64,000 nucleotides of DNA from Whalleya microplaca (lineage: Eukaryota > Ascomycota > Sordariomycetes > Xylariales > Xylariaceae): assembly GCA_022497155.1 (NCBI GenBank), contig MU385718.1, forward strand, positions 558,001 through 622,000, in the 5' to 3' direction. Below are positions 45,803-57,125 of the stretch, piece after piece; within the stretch, counting starts at the first letter, position 1; each line of letters starts with the position of its first letter. The translations under genes were made by a program, and so were the position numbers. The notes beneath the pieces are model-generated. The model saw only the letters and a list, made by a program, of their open reading frames with translations, was not told the DNA's origin and did not search any database.

Positions 45803-46612
45803 TTAGGCTCCGATACGGCGATTCGGGCCCTTCGCCTGTGCTTCCATAGTTGTCTTGTGGAAACACCAGGTGGCGGCGGCAATGAGCACCACCAATGCCC
45901 ATGCTCCCACAGTCTTCCACAATCCCCATGTTGTGGATTCCTGTCCGTGGTGGATCGTCGAGTGATGTAGTGCGGTACCTATAACTATATGTCCCCTGTA
46001 TATCAAGCGGCGTTAGAAAAGTTCAAAGTTCTTTAGCAAGACGTTCAATATCTTGGACGAGTAGATACGATTCTGACAATAGGCTAGTAAAGTGGATATA
46101 GAGACACAGGATACGTACTGAGGCCCTTCGGAAGCATTATTAAAATCCCCCATGGTTGAGGAGTTGCTAATAGTAGCTGCCTCGGCTTCTGCACCGCGTG
46201 CGTTCCTGTTCATGTTGGCTGGACGGGGCCCGGCTCGGTGGTTGCGGTATAGAAAAGCTCGAACCAGCCGGTTGTTGGGAACAACCCGGTCTGGAATGGG
46301 CATGTTGTTCGGAACCATGTTGTTCGGAACCATGTTGTTCGGAACCATGTTGTTCGGAACCATGTTGTTCGGAACCATGTTGTTCGGAACCATGTTGTTC
46401 GGAACCATGCGTATATGAGCCATGAGTCTTCTAAAGAGGGCGCGCGTGCAAGTGTATATGGACTGAAGACTGTCGATTAATTGAATAAGCATGCAGAAGA
46501 TGCTGATGAGGTGACAGATCTGTTCGAAGATGGTGGCGTGAGGAAGGGATTTCAGAAATTTAACGGCGCGGGGACCGAGAAGTGCTGTCATAATAATCGA
46601 TAAAGTTGCCAT
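45803..46612 (-). CDS. membrane protein with VPNNM pentapeptide repeats
   Basis: Two exons on the minus strand, 46612-46119 and 45995-45803; the intron (123 bp) has GTACGT, a TCTAACG branch and a TACAG acceptor. 228 residues. The N-terminal 65 residues include two hydrophobic stretches (ATLSIIMTALLG and CHLISIFCMLIQLIDSLQSI). Residues 70-104 are seven copies of MVPNN, then a diverged VVPNNR. The second exon gives GHIVIGTALHHSTIHHGQES, a membrane helix (GAWALVVLIAAATWCF) and a short charged tail. I know no family with this layout. The start was taken at the ATG at 46612; the frame upstream reaches only TTG. Confidence 0.55.
46301..46405. repeat. seven perfect 15-bp tandem repeats inside a CDS
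   Basis: CATGTTGTTCGGAAC repeats seven times without a mismatch; on the minus strand it encodes MVPNN. Unit length is a multiple of three, so gain or loss of units keeps the frame. Identity of all units implies recent expansion. Confidence 0.95.
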
Positions 46613-47483
46613 GGTCACCAAGTTCTCAGGATATGTGTAGTAATAAAGTAGATCGTCTAGGTGCTTCTTAGAATCTCTCCAGTCTAGGACATAATAGAGC
46701 AGATGTTCAAGCGCAACAACAACAAAGACACAAGCACTATTTATAAAGGAAAGTACGTCGATTCAAGCCAACAGATAGTTCCCCAGCCACGCCTAGCTAG
46801 ATCATTGACGCCGTATTCCGCGGGAGACTAGATTTCTGAAACGCTCCTGATAGGTCATTGTGTCTTCACATTAGATGAAACTCTTGCTCCTGGTGGTGTA
46901 AATGAGAGCACGGTGAAGTGTCCGGCCTACTAGCCTAGTAACACAAGTACCAAGCCCCATTGTCATCTTTCAAAGCAACTGCCAAACGTCGGCTACCATG
47001 TCCTGCTATCAGACGTTGAGGGCTAATTAAACCTCTAGGTCGACAGAAATGTTCAGACTATACCTATGTTTCTTAACCACGGCTGTGACAGTCTTGGACT
47101 CTTGGCTAACTCACATAAAGGGAACTGCTGACTGGGTTGGTTTAATTACAGCAAACCCTACTAACATAACGGAAGCATCATGAACGCCCAAAATAGACAT
47201 ATCATGCAGCTTGGTGGTGAAGTTGCCCGAGGCAAACAAGATTATCTATAAGATTGGATGGCTTCATATCTGTTGGGGAAGCTACTCAACCGGACACTGG
47301 TCTATGGCTCGTTTTACCAAGAAAAATTTTCAGCTCGTCTCATGTCAGTCAATCAATTATCAATGCTTTGGTCCAAGCCTAACGCTTCACTATTCAGTCT
47401 ATGAGCGTGTAATGTAGAAGAGGCACTTGCAATGCGATTACTTAGACTGTAATAATAGCTCTCAACGATCAATAACACATGTA
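46613..47483. other. intergenic, no gene seen
   Basis: Upstream of the VPNNM gene and of the tRNA. AT-rich; no supported coding frame. Confidence 0.4.
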
Positions 47484-47555
47484 TCTCGATTAGTATAGTG
47501 GTTAGTATGCCAGCTTGTCACGCTGGAGACCGGGGTTCAATTCCCCGATCGAGAG
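47484..47555 (+). tRNA. tRNA-Asp (GTC anticodon)
   Basis: 72-nt cloverleaf: acceptor arms TCTCGAT (47484-47490) and ATCGAGA (47548-47554) pair fully; D arm TAGTATAGTGGTTAGTA holds the A box; anticodon stem CCAGC/GCTGG encloses TTGTCAC with anticodon GTC; the T arm CGGGGTTCAATTCCCCG is a perfect B box. No intron. CCA is not encoded, as usual in eukaryotes. Confidence 0.97.
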
Positions 47556-48936
47556 CTCAGCTTTTTGATTGGTTTAGTCCATGAAGCTTGTGGAATATTG
47601 CGATGAAATTTGGCATACATACATGATAAGTCTTCCTGTAACGATTTCCAATCTGATTTTTTGTTCTTGTGTACCTCAAATAGTATGCAACCCATACCTC
47701 TCGGTGGGTTTGAAGGCAAAGGTCATTAGCTCATGATGCAATACATACCATTCATCTAAGGACCTCACAAACTCCGCCGCCAGTAACCTTGCCCTTTGCG
47801 CTTCCGTGCCTTAATTAAACTTCGTCCCAATATTCGCTCAATCATACTGTATGACTCATGCGGCAGATCCATGTAGTGGCGCAAGACTTGTGCGCAGTTC
47901 CTTGGCCCTTATCCAGCCCTATGGTTGAGACTGTAGAACATGCAACTTATGTCTTGGACGTAGGATTGCTGTAGTGCTGTTCTTTTATGGACTGCATCAA
48001 TCGATCAAGATGATTCTGGCCTGTTTATAATTGATATGTTGTCGCGAGAATAGGGGTATTAGTTATAGTGCCTTAAGCTTATGGATCTCAGAGCAACAAA
48101 AGGGATCTTCTAAGCTGCTGGGAGATCTTTTAGATCTTAGACCTACACACAATTCTACTTAGTCATATAACATTAAGGGCATAAAGGACAAAGCTGAGGT
48201 AAGAGTAGCCAATGGGTTTCTCAGCAGGAATTAGACATATGAATAGCACCAGAGAAGATTTTGTGTGCTATTCCAGTTCCTCAAGTTAACCTAGTCCTTC
48301 CTTTCTTCCTTATACACGTGTCTCGCTATTTTATCTACTGCCACCCTTATATCTTTAGACAGATTCAAGACTTACGGCTGGTAGTTACTAGAATGTCTTA
48401 TCTAATTTCACCAATTGAAAGAGTTCATTTTAATGCTGACGGTTGTGTCCAAAGATGGTTATTAGTTCTTTTATACTCAACCAAGCTTGACTATATAAAC
48501 TATTGCCGTCTCATCACCAAGGTGATAACATAAAGTCTATAAATGTTGTAGGCATTGTCGCGTTTTTATAGGCTATGTAACAAAAGCAAGGATAAGCCAG
48601 ATGTAATCTCCGGGAGGTGCAAGCCCAATGTGCCATGGATAGGCCTTGAGGGGCCTATAAGATATTAATATTGGTTTAGTCATCTTTCTTGAGTGTAAGC
48701 AGCCAGATCAAGAGCTGATGTTCTGTGCCAAAGCTGGAGATTGACTGAATCGGGACAATGTTCCCCGCACGCCACGATCATTGTACTACATACCACTACC
48801 TACGTTTCAGCAGCGAGACCAGTGAGCATGATCATAGATAGATCAAGCTTAATTCTGTTTACACGGCATCGTTAGTCTCGCTCTAAGTACGCCACGCTCC
48901 TTATAAAAGTCGCCAGCAATTCTCTCAAACACGACC
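47556..48936. other. AT-rich intergenic, no gene seen
   Basis: A 90-codon AT-rich frame at 48261-48533 has no recognisable family and looks like decayed or chance sequence. Otherwise nothing seen until the promoter of the dehydrogenase gene. Confidence 0.4.
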
Positions 48937-49810
48937 ATGGCCCCAAAACCTCGTCTGGAGAACAAGGTCGCCATTGTGACTGGAGGGGCGTCGGGATTCG
49001 GGCGAGGAATTGCAACCAAATTTGTCGAAGAAGGAGCTCGTGTTATCATTGCAGACCTATCGGTGGAAGCCGGCCGAGAAGCATCCGACCAGTTGGGATG
49101 CCACGTTGCAAATGTCGATGTGACAAAGAGAGAAGGTTGGAAACTACTGCTTCAGCTAGCCCTTGACACCTTTGGCCAACTTGATGTAGTGGTCAACAAT
49201 GCTGGTGCAGCGTATATGAACAAGGCCACTGAAGAGGTGACAGAAAGTGACTTCGACCTCGTCATGAACGTCAACGTCAAGTCGATCTACCAATCTACAA
49301 GCGTGCTACTTCCATATTTCTTAGACAAAAAAAGGCCCGGTAGTTTTATACAGGTAGCCTCGTCGGCCGGGGTACGACCGCGACCAAGGCTGACATGGTA
49401 TAATGCCTCGAAAGCGGCAGTAATCAACGCTACCAAGGTATGCAGACTATGGCGACATCCGTCGGCACTTCACTTATTGATTCTCGAATCATCATACCCC
49501 AAGAGTCTACAAAAAATAGCAGGCATGATTGCTGACCACGGTGTAATGCTAGACTATGGCAGTTGAGTACGGGCCCCAAAAAATTCGGTTCAACGCGGTA
49601 TCGCCAGTCGTTGGCAGTACGGGATTGACACACTTGTTTATTGGTAAACCCGACACCCCGGAGAATAGGAAGGCGTTCGAGTCATTGATACCGCTAGGTA
49701 GAGGCTCAACCCCGGAGGATGTCGCCAACGCCTGTTGTTACTTGGCAAGTGATGAGGCCGTCTTTATCACGGGGGTGAACCTCGAGGTAGACGGTGGACG
49801 CTGCGTTTGA
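48937..49810 (+). CDS. short-chain dehydrogenase/reductase
   Basis: Two exons, 48937-49437 and 49553-49810, 252 residues, a typical classical SDR size. Cofactor motif TGGASGFG (15-22), NNAG (87-90), the catalytic Ser in VASSAG (about 142), and YNASK (155-159) with the Tyr/Lys pair are all present. D40 after the second strand (VIIADLS) favours NAD(H) over NADP(H). The C-terminal part GRGSTPEDVANACCYLASDE and FITGVNLEVDGGRCV is normal. The intron (115 bp, GTATGC to CTAG) must be removed: reading through meets a stop just after it. Substrate unknown; such enzymes resemble 3-oxoacyl-ACP reductase or glucose dehydrogenase-like members. Confidence 0.9.
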
Positions 49811-50556
49811 TGAATCTGCGCGTCTCCCCAAGTCTGTTACTTAATCATCGATCATTCTCAGCTTAGACAAAGAATATACGCATTCTTGGTAATTTTGTAG
49901 ACATTGACCTCATTACAGTGGTTATCTATCCAATCACAGTCTCTTCTTCCAGATCAAATGACCCTTTTCTTCATTTTTCAATCTGAGCACATCACAGCCT
50001 CTCCTCGTTATCTTCAGATTTGAAATAGATCGGTGAGTCTCCCGGTTGGCTTATATTTCGCCGGCCGAAACTATATATATAGATAGATTCACTTTGGCAT
50101 GCCCGGCGCTCGGTCCTTTTCGGTGCTCATGACCTCCCCGAACGGTCTCTGCTCGACTTCTTCCGGTATTTCCATTTTCGGACAGCTCATGACTCCTTTC
50201 CCCACAAAACCACGATACCCATGGCATCGCGCAGCCAGCATTCGGGTAGCGATATGAGTCCTGGACACTAGTCCAGTGAATCTTAGTGGTTACAACCAGG
50301 CGGCCCAGGGTCGCCGAGATTGGAACGACGGGCCGTGGTATCGGCAAAACACAGGCTTATAGCTGATGTCAGTGGTGGAAGAACAGTAGGATATGTTGGT
50401 ACTCCAAGCCCGCTACGCAACATAGTATATACCTGAGACGTAGCATCACTAGGCATAGCATAAATATATCTTGTGGCCTTGTCCCTCAGATCATCTCGAG
50501 ATTGGGACATTCCATCCACAATCCTATCCTCATCGAACCTCAAAACACAACTCATC
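49811..50556. other. intergenic, no gene seen
   Basis: Terminator of the SDR gene and promoter of the LPMO gene. No coding frame supported. Confidence 0.4.
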
Positions 50557-51679
50557 ATGAAGAACTTGGTCAACTTTGCCGCGGCCGCTGCATTGGCAGC
50601 AAACGGTGCTTCTGCGCATTACATCTTCCAGCAGCTGTCCGTCGATGCTACAGAATTTGGCCCTTTTGAATACAGTACGTGCCAACATTCACTGCGGCAC
50701 TCTTTAGCACGTAGACACTAGATGCTGATTCGGGCACGTTGGAATAGTCAGACAAAATAGCAACTACAACTCTCCGGTCACGGGTAAGCTTCCATTGAAA
50801 TTATTCCTTGTTTCATGCTGACCAGTGTAGAATTGAATTCAAACGACCTCAGATGCAATGTGGGTGCTGAAGGCGCCACGACCGAGACAACAGACGTGAA
50901 GGCTGGCCAAGCATTCACTTTCACTCTCGATACCGTACGTAGCGCCCCAAAATTGTTACTGGGTTTGGCTTGGAACTATAGCTAACTCGACCCAAGCCTG
51001 TGTATCACCAAGGCCCGATCTCCATGTGAGGGACAGTAGTATTCAATCCCAAGTTCGTTGCTGATAGTACTAGTTACATGTCAAAGGCTCCCACCACTGC
51101 CTCGGAGTACGACGGTAGTGAAGGGTGGTTCAAGATTAAGGACTTTGGTGAGGGCTTTCCGCCTGATGAGCAGAACATTCTCAATTCAGACACTAACTTG
51201 AGTCACAGCTCCGGACTTTTCGAGCGGAGAGGCCGTGTGGGATATGTCTGGTACGATACCGTTCTAAGAGAACCCTCGAGCGAAGCTAACATGGTTAGAC
51301 TCATACTCATATGAGATCCCGTCCTGTATCGAGGACGGCGAGTATCTCCTAAGAATTCAGTCTCTGGCTATCCACAACCCCTACCCAAGCGGTACGCCCC
51401 AATTCTACGTTTCCTGCGCGCAGGTTAGCGTCACCGGCGGCAGCGGCACCTACAACCCTGAAACCGTGGTCATTCCTGGAGCCTTCAAAGAGACCGACCC
51501 GGGTTACACTGCCAATGTGAGTCATCAGTCTTATATTTCTGACTCATAACGTGTCGAGTTGCTGATTGCTTCTAGATTTACTCCGATTTCACCAGTTACA
51601 TTGTTCCCGGTCCGGAACCTGTGAGTTTGCCTGTCCCGTAGTACTTGCATAAACTGACCGTTGCTAGTTGACTTGTTAA
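50557..51679 (+). CDS. AA9 lytic polysaccharide monooxygenase
   Basis: Nine short exons by signals and frame: 50557-50674, 50748-50783, 50831-50934, 50997-51025, 51074-51147, 51209-51250, 51299-51516, 51576-51620, 51668-51679; 225 residues. The signal peptide ends ...NGASA and the mature chain starts His-Tyr-Ile-Phe, giving the N-terminal histidine of the copper histidine brace. The second copper His lies in [20 protein letters not shown], and the axial Tyr in [47 protein letters not shown] and the final GPEPLTC are family hallmarks. AA9 enzymes oxidatively cleave cellulose or related glucans outside the cell. No CBM1 domain follows. The last intron is inferred mainly from the conserved LTC ending; reading through it would end at a TAG seven codons later. 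Confidence 0.92.
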
Positions 51680-52250
51680 ACCCGTCCTAGACGAGTACCC
51701 AAAGACTGTACTTTGCATCCCCGAGGTGGACATTGATTTGGACTAGATCAGCTGCGAGAAGAGTGATTATGTCATCTCGATCGAATTTGATGGATTGGGC
51801 AGAATAGCTACCTAAATTGAAAGAATGGCTAGTCATTGAACATAGACCCAATCAATCGTGATGCCTAGATGTTTTCTTATGTTTCTTTACAACTTGAAAC
51901 TTGCATACATATGTTACACATCTTGCATAGAGATGCTTGGAACCCGAGGCTTCTGGAGCCGAATAATAGAACGCTAATGCTAAACGCGATCTTTCCAATC
52001 ATCTTCATCTCATCTACACTCGCTTGTGCGGCATGTCCTGAACTCGCTTGTGTAACATGTCAAACAAATGTTGTCCGTTGGGGCGTTGGCCGACACAGGA
52101 ATGTATTCTTTATATACGATGAAATTGAATACACTTTGTGACTCTTCGTGTAACAATAAAGCCCCTTATCAGACTATAAAGGGGTTCTATGGCGTGGCAG
52201 CCAAAGGGTTAGCCTGTTACAATGCCTCTGTTTAGCACTTTGTCTGATTT
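51680..52250. other. intergenic, no gene seen
   Basis: No supported frame. Near 52160 the palindrome-like CCCCTTATCAGACTATAAAG followed by GGGG could serve as a transcript end, but this is inference. Confidence 0.35.
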
Positions 52251-53507
52251 ATGTCCGTACATTTGACGCCAAAACTGCTCATTTCCCTAGGAAACTTTCC
52301 GGCAAGACCGTGCCATAGTATCAGACGACATCTCGACTCTACTGTACCAGCTCATTTAACCATGCCGAACAAAAAAACAAACAATTCCCCGCCACGGGTA
52401 GACGAAGCCCCAACCGGTCCCCGCCGATTCATTACTCAACATCGAGGGCCTAGTGACAAGATTGCCGCTGATTCTAGAATCGTACATCAGTTTCTACCGG
52501 ACGAATTCGCCCGTCCAGGATCATCGACGTCGTACACACCAACGGAAATTTTCTCTTGTCTCCACGATGAGGTTCATTGGCACGAACTTTTCAGCGGCAA
52601 AAAGGCTGTCCAGCGCCTGGTCTGCACGCAGGGTGCCGTCGACAGAGCCAATGACTGCGAGCCGATCTATCGCCATGTTGCTGACCAGGTCCCGCCCATC
52701 TCCAGCTTCAGTCCATTCGTAGAGGTAATTCGGAAAAGGGCAGAAGAGCTTTGTGGGCATCCGTTGAACCATGCTCTGATCCAACTGTACCGGGGTGGCG
52801 GTGATCACATCGGACAGCACTCGGACAAGACTTTAGATATCGTTCGCAGCAGCTCGATCGTGAATGTTAGTTTCGGGGCCGAGAGAACTATGACTCTGAC
52901 GGAGAAGAGCCGGTATGCAAAGCTTGACGCTACTACCGAAGCTGATCTGGAGGAAGTCGATCTCGACAAGTATGGCAATCCGTTGAAGGCGAAGGGTGAT
53001 AAGAAGGGCCAGAAGGGTCAGAAGAAGAAGGGAGCCCGCCACGCGCAGCTCGAGGAACAAGACAGCAAGAAAGGACCGATGCAACCCTTGCAAGTGCAAG
53101 AGGTTACTATGCCGCATAACTCGATGTTCATCATGGGCCCCGAGACCAACAAGCGCTGGTTCCACGCCATCCACGCCCAGCAGCCCAGCAAAAAAGGAGT
53201 AGTCGACCCCTTCGGCGGCGCCCGGATCAGTCTGACATTCCGGCACATTGGCACGTTCACCGACCATGCGCGTACACGCATCTGGGGGCAGGGTGCCACC
53301 TCCAAGACCCACGAGGGTGCGAGGCCCGTGGTCAACAATAACAATCAACTTGGTGCCCCTCTCCTCAAGGCGTTCGGACTCGAGAACCAGGATCCCGACT
53401 TCGACTGGGACAAAGAATACGGCAGGGGGTTTGACGTATTGCATTTCAGGGACTCTTGGAAGGTCAAGGACATGTCGACTGGCCTTACAGGAGATGTAGC
53501 TCGTTAG
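52251..53507 (+). CDS. AlkB-like Fe(II)/2-oxoglutarate dioxygenase
   Basis: Single exon. From the ATG at 52251 the product has 418 residues; an internal ATG at 52362 (MPNKKTNNSPPRVDEAPTGP) would give 381, and the 37 extra residues, Arg/Ser-containing with few acids, could be a targeting signal, so the start is undecided. The 2OG oxygenase core shows LIQLYRGGGDHIGQHSDKTL with the metal-binding HxD, then SIVNVSFGAERTM, MPHNSMFIMGPETNKRWFHA with the second His, and RISLTFRHIGTF with the 2OG-binding Arg. A Lys/Gln/Gly-rich insert (about 240-290) interrupts the barrel. It resembles ALKBH2/3-type DNA/RNA demethylases; the substrate is not certain. Confidence 0.85.
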   Translation: MSVHLTPKLLISLGNFPARPCHSIRRHLDSTVPAHLTMPNKKTNNSPPRVDEAPTGPRRFITQHRGPSDKIAADSRIVHQFLPDEFARPGSSTSYTPTEIFSCLHDEVHWHELFSGKKAVQRLVCTQGAVDRANDCEPIYRHVADQVPPISSFSPFVEVIRKRAEELCGHPLNHALIQLYRGGGDHIGQHSDKTLDIVRSSSIVNVSFGAERTMTLTEKSRYAKLDATTEADLEEVDLDKYGNPLKAKGDKKGQKGQKKKGARHAQLEEQDSKKGPMQPLQVQEVTMPHNSMFIMGPETNKRWFHAIHAQQPSKKGVVDPFGGARISLTFRHIGTFTDHARTRIWGQGATSKTHEGARPVVNNNNQLGAPLLKAFGLENQDPDFDWDKEYGRGFDVLHFRDSWKVKDMSTGLTGDVAR

Positions 53508-54062
53508 ACTAGAAGCAAGCGAATGTATCCTTTTGTGTCCATCAAAGCTTTACAGCTCGCCAGGGCTACGGCGTATTGGGTGCTCCATTATAAGGACAAT
53601 CCTACATATATTCCAGTCTCAACCTCAGTTCTGCACTCGTAGCTTATGTGGTATTTCTTATCGCTTTAAGTAGTAAATATCAAGACGACCGAGTAACAGA
53701 CGTATGCATCATCCGAAAGTTGCCCTAAGAAGTTAGTATTGCTCTCAATAGACCTCAGCTGCCCTGAGCGCCCTGAAGTGCTGCTGCTTAACTCAATTTC
53801 AAGGTGAGCGGTTTCTAAAGTTGAGCCCTGATGATTACGTGCTATGTATATCGTGAAACACCTACGAAATAGTTCCGGGTCGGACTCCTTGTAGTGATAG
53901 CTAGCAACGGCTAGATGCATCATGGATATAATGCGTGTGTGCACGCATATGGTTCCATTGTTGTCTCGATAGGAGTGGAGAGTAGAGCAAGCTTGAAGTA
54001 GAGTGGAGAGACTCAAGGGCAGGAATCGCACACAATCTTCGAAGGCAGCCAAGACTCGGTCC
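53508..54062. other. intergenic between convergent genes, no gene seen
   Basis: 3' flanks of the AlkB-like gene and the Zn2Cys6 regulator. A minus-strand 154-codon frame (53666-54130) overlaps the regulator end and has no features. Confidence 0.4.
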
Positions 54063-56117
54063 TTATGGCTGATAGAGCTGGTCCCAAAACATCCAATCCG
54101 CGCTGCTAGAATTGAAATCAGCATCATCAAAATTTAGACCCGTTCCATCGTCAAGGCTGCCGCTGAAGAGCGCATCAAGGGAGGGCATAGCCTCAATAGC
54201 CCCGTCATTGGGGCTTGGGGTCATTTGATCAGTCAGGCCCTCTGCTGGATACTGGGCCGCATTCCTTCTCCGATGTCGAGAGTAGAGCATCGCTATGAAG
54301 GAAGGCTCTTGTGTAGTAGCATCGCTGGGTGGGTTTGCTTTCCAAGCCTCCAGCGTGACCTTGCCGGCTGCAACATGAAATACCCCTTTACCTTCGAGTA
54401 TTTCGGGGTGGTTGGCATATACATCTTCCATCTTGCTCCACGTGATACTTAACTCTGTGGGTGTAAAGAAGCCAGGTTTTGCTAGACTGGTCAAGATACA
54501 TATTAACGCATCCCATAAGAAAAAGGACTTGATCTGCCACTGAAACTTCTTCATATTAGGGTTGCCGTAAATAGCGCTGTCGCTGTCGATAATCTTTTGG
54601 GCAAGGGTACACAACTCTTTCCTATCCGTGTCGCCGATTGTTCGCTTTATTAAGGTTGGTACCCGGTTACGTAGTCGGACTGCGTTGATCGCCGATCTGA
54701 CAACAGCAAGTGTCAGGAAATGGAGAGGGGTAACGATATCACAGTACCGGAGATATTTGCTCTCAATGGTGTCTTCTACTTCGTCGATCAGCCTGTCGAG
54801 TTCTGCGCTATCTTTCAACTCAATCGTAGGACCAATATCTTTTATCTTAACGCCCGTTCGGGTATAGAAATTGGATAGCTCTGCTTTTGTAAGACAGAAA
54901 ATCATTTCAGACGCGCCTTTCTGCTCTTCAGGCTCATGCGTCATACCGGGGTAAATTTGGTCGTCGTTTATATTGGAAGGCTGTTTAGTATCCCAGCCAT
55001 TTGGGGGTATGGCGATGCCTGTGCCCGAAAGTTGGGAAGCGTAGCCGTCAAGCGGAAGCAGCTGCCACCAGAGCCGCCGACGCATCTGCACATCAAAAGG
55101 GGACAGCCCAAGCCTCTGGCCATCCCGATGAAGCCCCATACGTTGGGCGATGCGGATGGCCACGCCTGTCATAATCCAAAATGTATGATGGTCGATTTGG
55201 GAGCGTGCAGAGATCAGGAATAGCACGTACGCCTGTATAACGGTCATTTCCGTAGTCTTCAGCCATGATGCATTGACGAGCGCCTGTCGCATAGCGAACT
55301 GATACTTGTCTGACAGCACGGTCCGCGACTGTCCGAAATCGCGCATACAATCGTCATCGGTCATGGAAAATACGGCAAAGTGGTAGATGGAAAAGAGTAG
55401 GCACTCGTCCGCCTTCGAGGCCGTGACGGGTTTCTGTGACACTGCTTCGACCATTCTCGCCGTCGTAGGAATATGTAAAACTTTGCAGAGAGGCTCAACA
55501 TTCTGGATGTATGTCGCCCACAGCTTCATGGCGTCCTGATGATTGGGGTGGTAGGCGAATAGGTTTTGCGAAACTCCCAGTAGAGCGCATGAAATTGGAT
55601 CTTGTGTTAAGGGGGTGTTCCCGCAGGTGACACTTGGGTCATCCTCCTTGTGGCTAGACATTTCCCGCACGGCGACTTCATCACCAGAGTCCAGCCAAAG
55701 GCGGCTGTCAATATATCGAGATCTGCCATCGCTGGAAAGGAGTGTCCCGACTTTATCTTCCTTGTGCGAGGAAGATGTCGTCTTTTCAGCTGAATTATCT
55801 TCCACTACCCGCTGACCTGGTGCTGCATGTCCGCGCACATACTTGTCAGCGCTGGAGCTGTGCTTTCGCTTCCGGGGCCGTGGAGGTGGTGGTGCGCGGT
55901 AGAGGCACTCGAGCTTGGACTTGACACAGCTCGAGCATAATGGAGTGGTCTTATCGCATTTGACTTTCCTACGCACGCATGTTTGGCAGGTATATGGCAT
56001 CACGTTAGGGTGTGGTGAGGGCGAGCCTTGGCCGTCAGATGGAGTAGTCGTCTGGCTAAGCGCGGGAGCGGGAGCGATCTTCACGGGCCCGGGCCGGACC
56101 CCCGAGGGGCTAGCCAT
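54063..56117 (-). CDS. Zn2Cys6 transcription factor
   Basis: Single exon, 684 residues. The binuclear cluster is CQTCVRRKVKCDKTTPLCSS plus CVKSKLEC, cysteines 44, 47, 54, 61, 64 and 71 with the standard C-x2-C-x6-C-x6-C-x2-C-x6-C spacing, followed by a basic PRPRKRKHSS linker. The middle (about 180-500) is a fungal-specific TF domain with the signature IAQRMGLHRDGQRLGLSPFD then RRRLWWQLLPLDGYAS. The C-terminus is acidic (GLNFDDADFNSSSADWMFW), likely an activation region. It diverges from the MFS transporter gene across a 2-kb intergenic region, so regulation of that transporter is a reasonable guess, unproven. Confidence 0.92.
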   Translation of the reverse strand: MASPSGVRPGPVKIAPAPALSQTTTPSDGQGSPSPHPNVMPYTCQTCVRRKVKCDKTTPLCSSCVKSKLECLYRAPPPPRPRKRKHSSSADKYVRGHAAPGQRVVEDNSAEKTTSSSHKEDKVGTLLSSDGRSRYIDSRLWLDSGDEVAVREMSSHKEDDPSVTCGNTPLTQDPISCALLGVSQNLFAYHPNHQDAMKLWATYIQNVEPLCKVLHIPTTARMVEAVSQKPVTASKADECLLFSIYHFAVFSMTDDDCMRDFGQSRTVLSDKYQFAMRQALVNASWLKTTEMTVIQAYVLFLISARSQIDHHTFWIMTGVAIRIAQRMGLHRDGQRLGLSPFDVQMRRRLWWQLLPLDGYASQLSGTGIAIPPNGWDTKQPSNINDDQIYPGMTHEPEEQKGASEMIFCLTKAELSNFYTRTGVKIKDIGPTIELKDSAELDRLIDEVEDTIESKYLRYCDIVTPLHFLTLAVVRSAINAVRLRNRVPTLIKRTIGDTDRKELCTLAQKIIDSDSAIYGNPNMKKFQWQIKSFFLWDALICILTSLAKPGFFTPTELSITWSKMEDVYANHPEILEGKGVFHVAAGKVTLEAWKANPPSDATTQEPSFIAMLYSRHRRRNAAQYPAEGLTDQMTPSPNDGAIEAMPSLDALFSGSLDDGTGLNFDDADFNSSSADWMFWDQLYQP

Positions 56118-57073
56118 TATGCTTTCAGTACATATATAACCCGCAAAGATACTGATTGGGAATGTTTTTATACGTTATGATTTATGTAAGCTGATGAGTT
56201 GTTTCACGGTATCCTACTCAAATGAAGCCGTTTTGCAAAACCATCCGAAATGAAGAATATGAGTATCGTTCAATTTCTTTCGCCATAAGAATTGAGGTAT
56301 CATAGCTTCGAGGTTTAAAAATACAGCGCATAGGTCGAGGGTAATAATGTTGATATACCAGAAAGATTGTGATTGTTTTGAGATGTTCTAATCGTGGCTT
56401 GATAGGAATGAGAGGTGCTTGATGACACAAGTAGCCTACGATTACTTAGCCACACCTGCAAAGTATTGATTACATAAGTTCGTGCTAACACATTAAGTCG
56501 TTACGGCGCTGGTATCCCAGTCAGCCAGTGGCCCCATCAATTCAATCAAAGACTTGAATCGATTGAATCGAATCGATTGAATTGAATTGAACTGAATTGA
56601 TCTTGAGAACATTCGACCTTATCGAAACCAGCTATTAATAGCCACTTTATACCATGTGCTGCTACCCTTTATTTAGGCTCTGGATGTACCCGGTCATTTA
56701 ACACTTCACGAAGCATTGGACAACACGATCCCGAGCTAAGAGGCAATCAGGCTCTTTTTTGTTTCAAATTTGGTTGTTGGAGAGAAAGGTCTTCACTTTG
56801 ACGCTCAGGGGCTAGGCACGCAGGTACCCAAAAATTGATATATCTGTTTGCATGTACGGATATCGCTCACAAAAGTCTTGTCCATAGGAGTTTTTGTAAC
56901 AGCTGCAATCAGCTGCTGCTGACGCCTGGCAGACCCTTGGCCTCTGCCTGCATCTTACGGACTTATATATATGCCTTATAAATCTCGTCAATATTAAGAT
57001 CGGCGACGTTATTGCTAAATATATATTATATCAGTTATATTAGAATAACGCCAATAATGTCATGGATCCACCT

Positions 57074-57125
57074 GATCCTGTGACCTGATTGGCCTAATCG
57101 ATCCTGTGACCTGATTGGCCTAATC
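57074..57125. repeat. perfect 26-bp tandem duplication
   Basis: Two identical adjacent units, 57074-57099 and 57100-57125, starting GATCCTGTGACCTGATTGGC. The CTGATTGGCC core appears again at 57830-57841, where it is followed by CGGG. CCAAT-box-like ATTGG is present in each, so these could be factor sites upstream of the transporter. Confidence 0.9.

Noticed and set aside
48937..53507. Possible biosynthetic cluster (dehydrogenase, oxygenase, nearby regulator and transporter)
   Set aside because: There is no backbone synthase; the oxygenases are an AA9 LPMO and an AlkB-like enzyme, neither usual for secondary metabolism.
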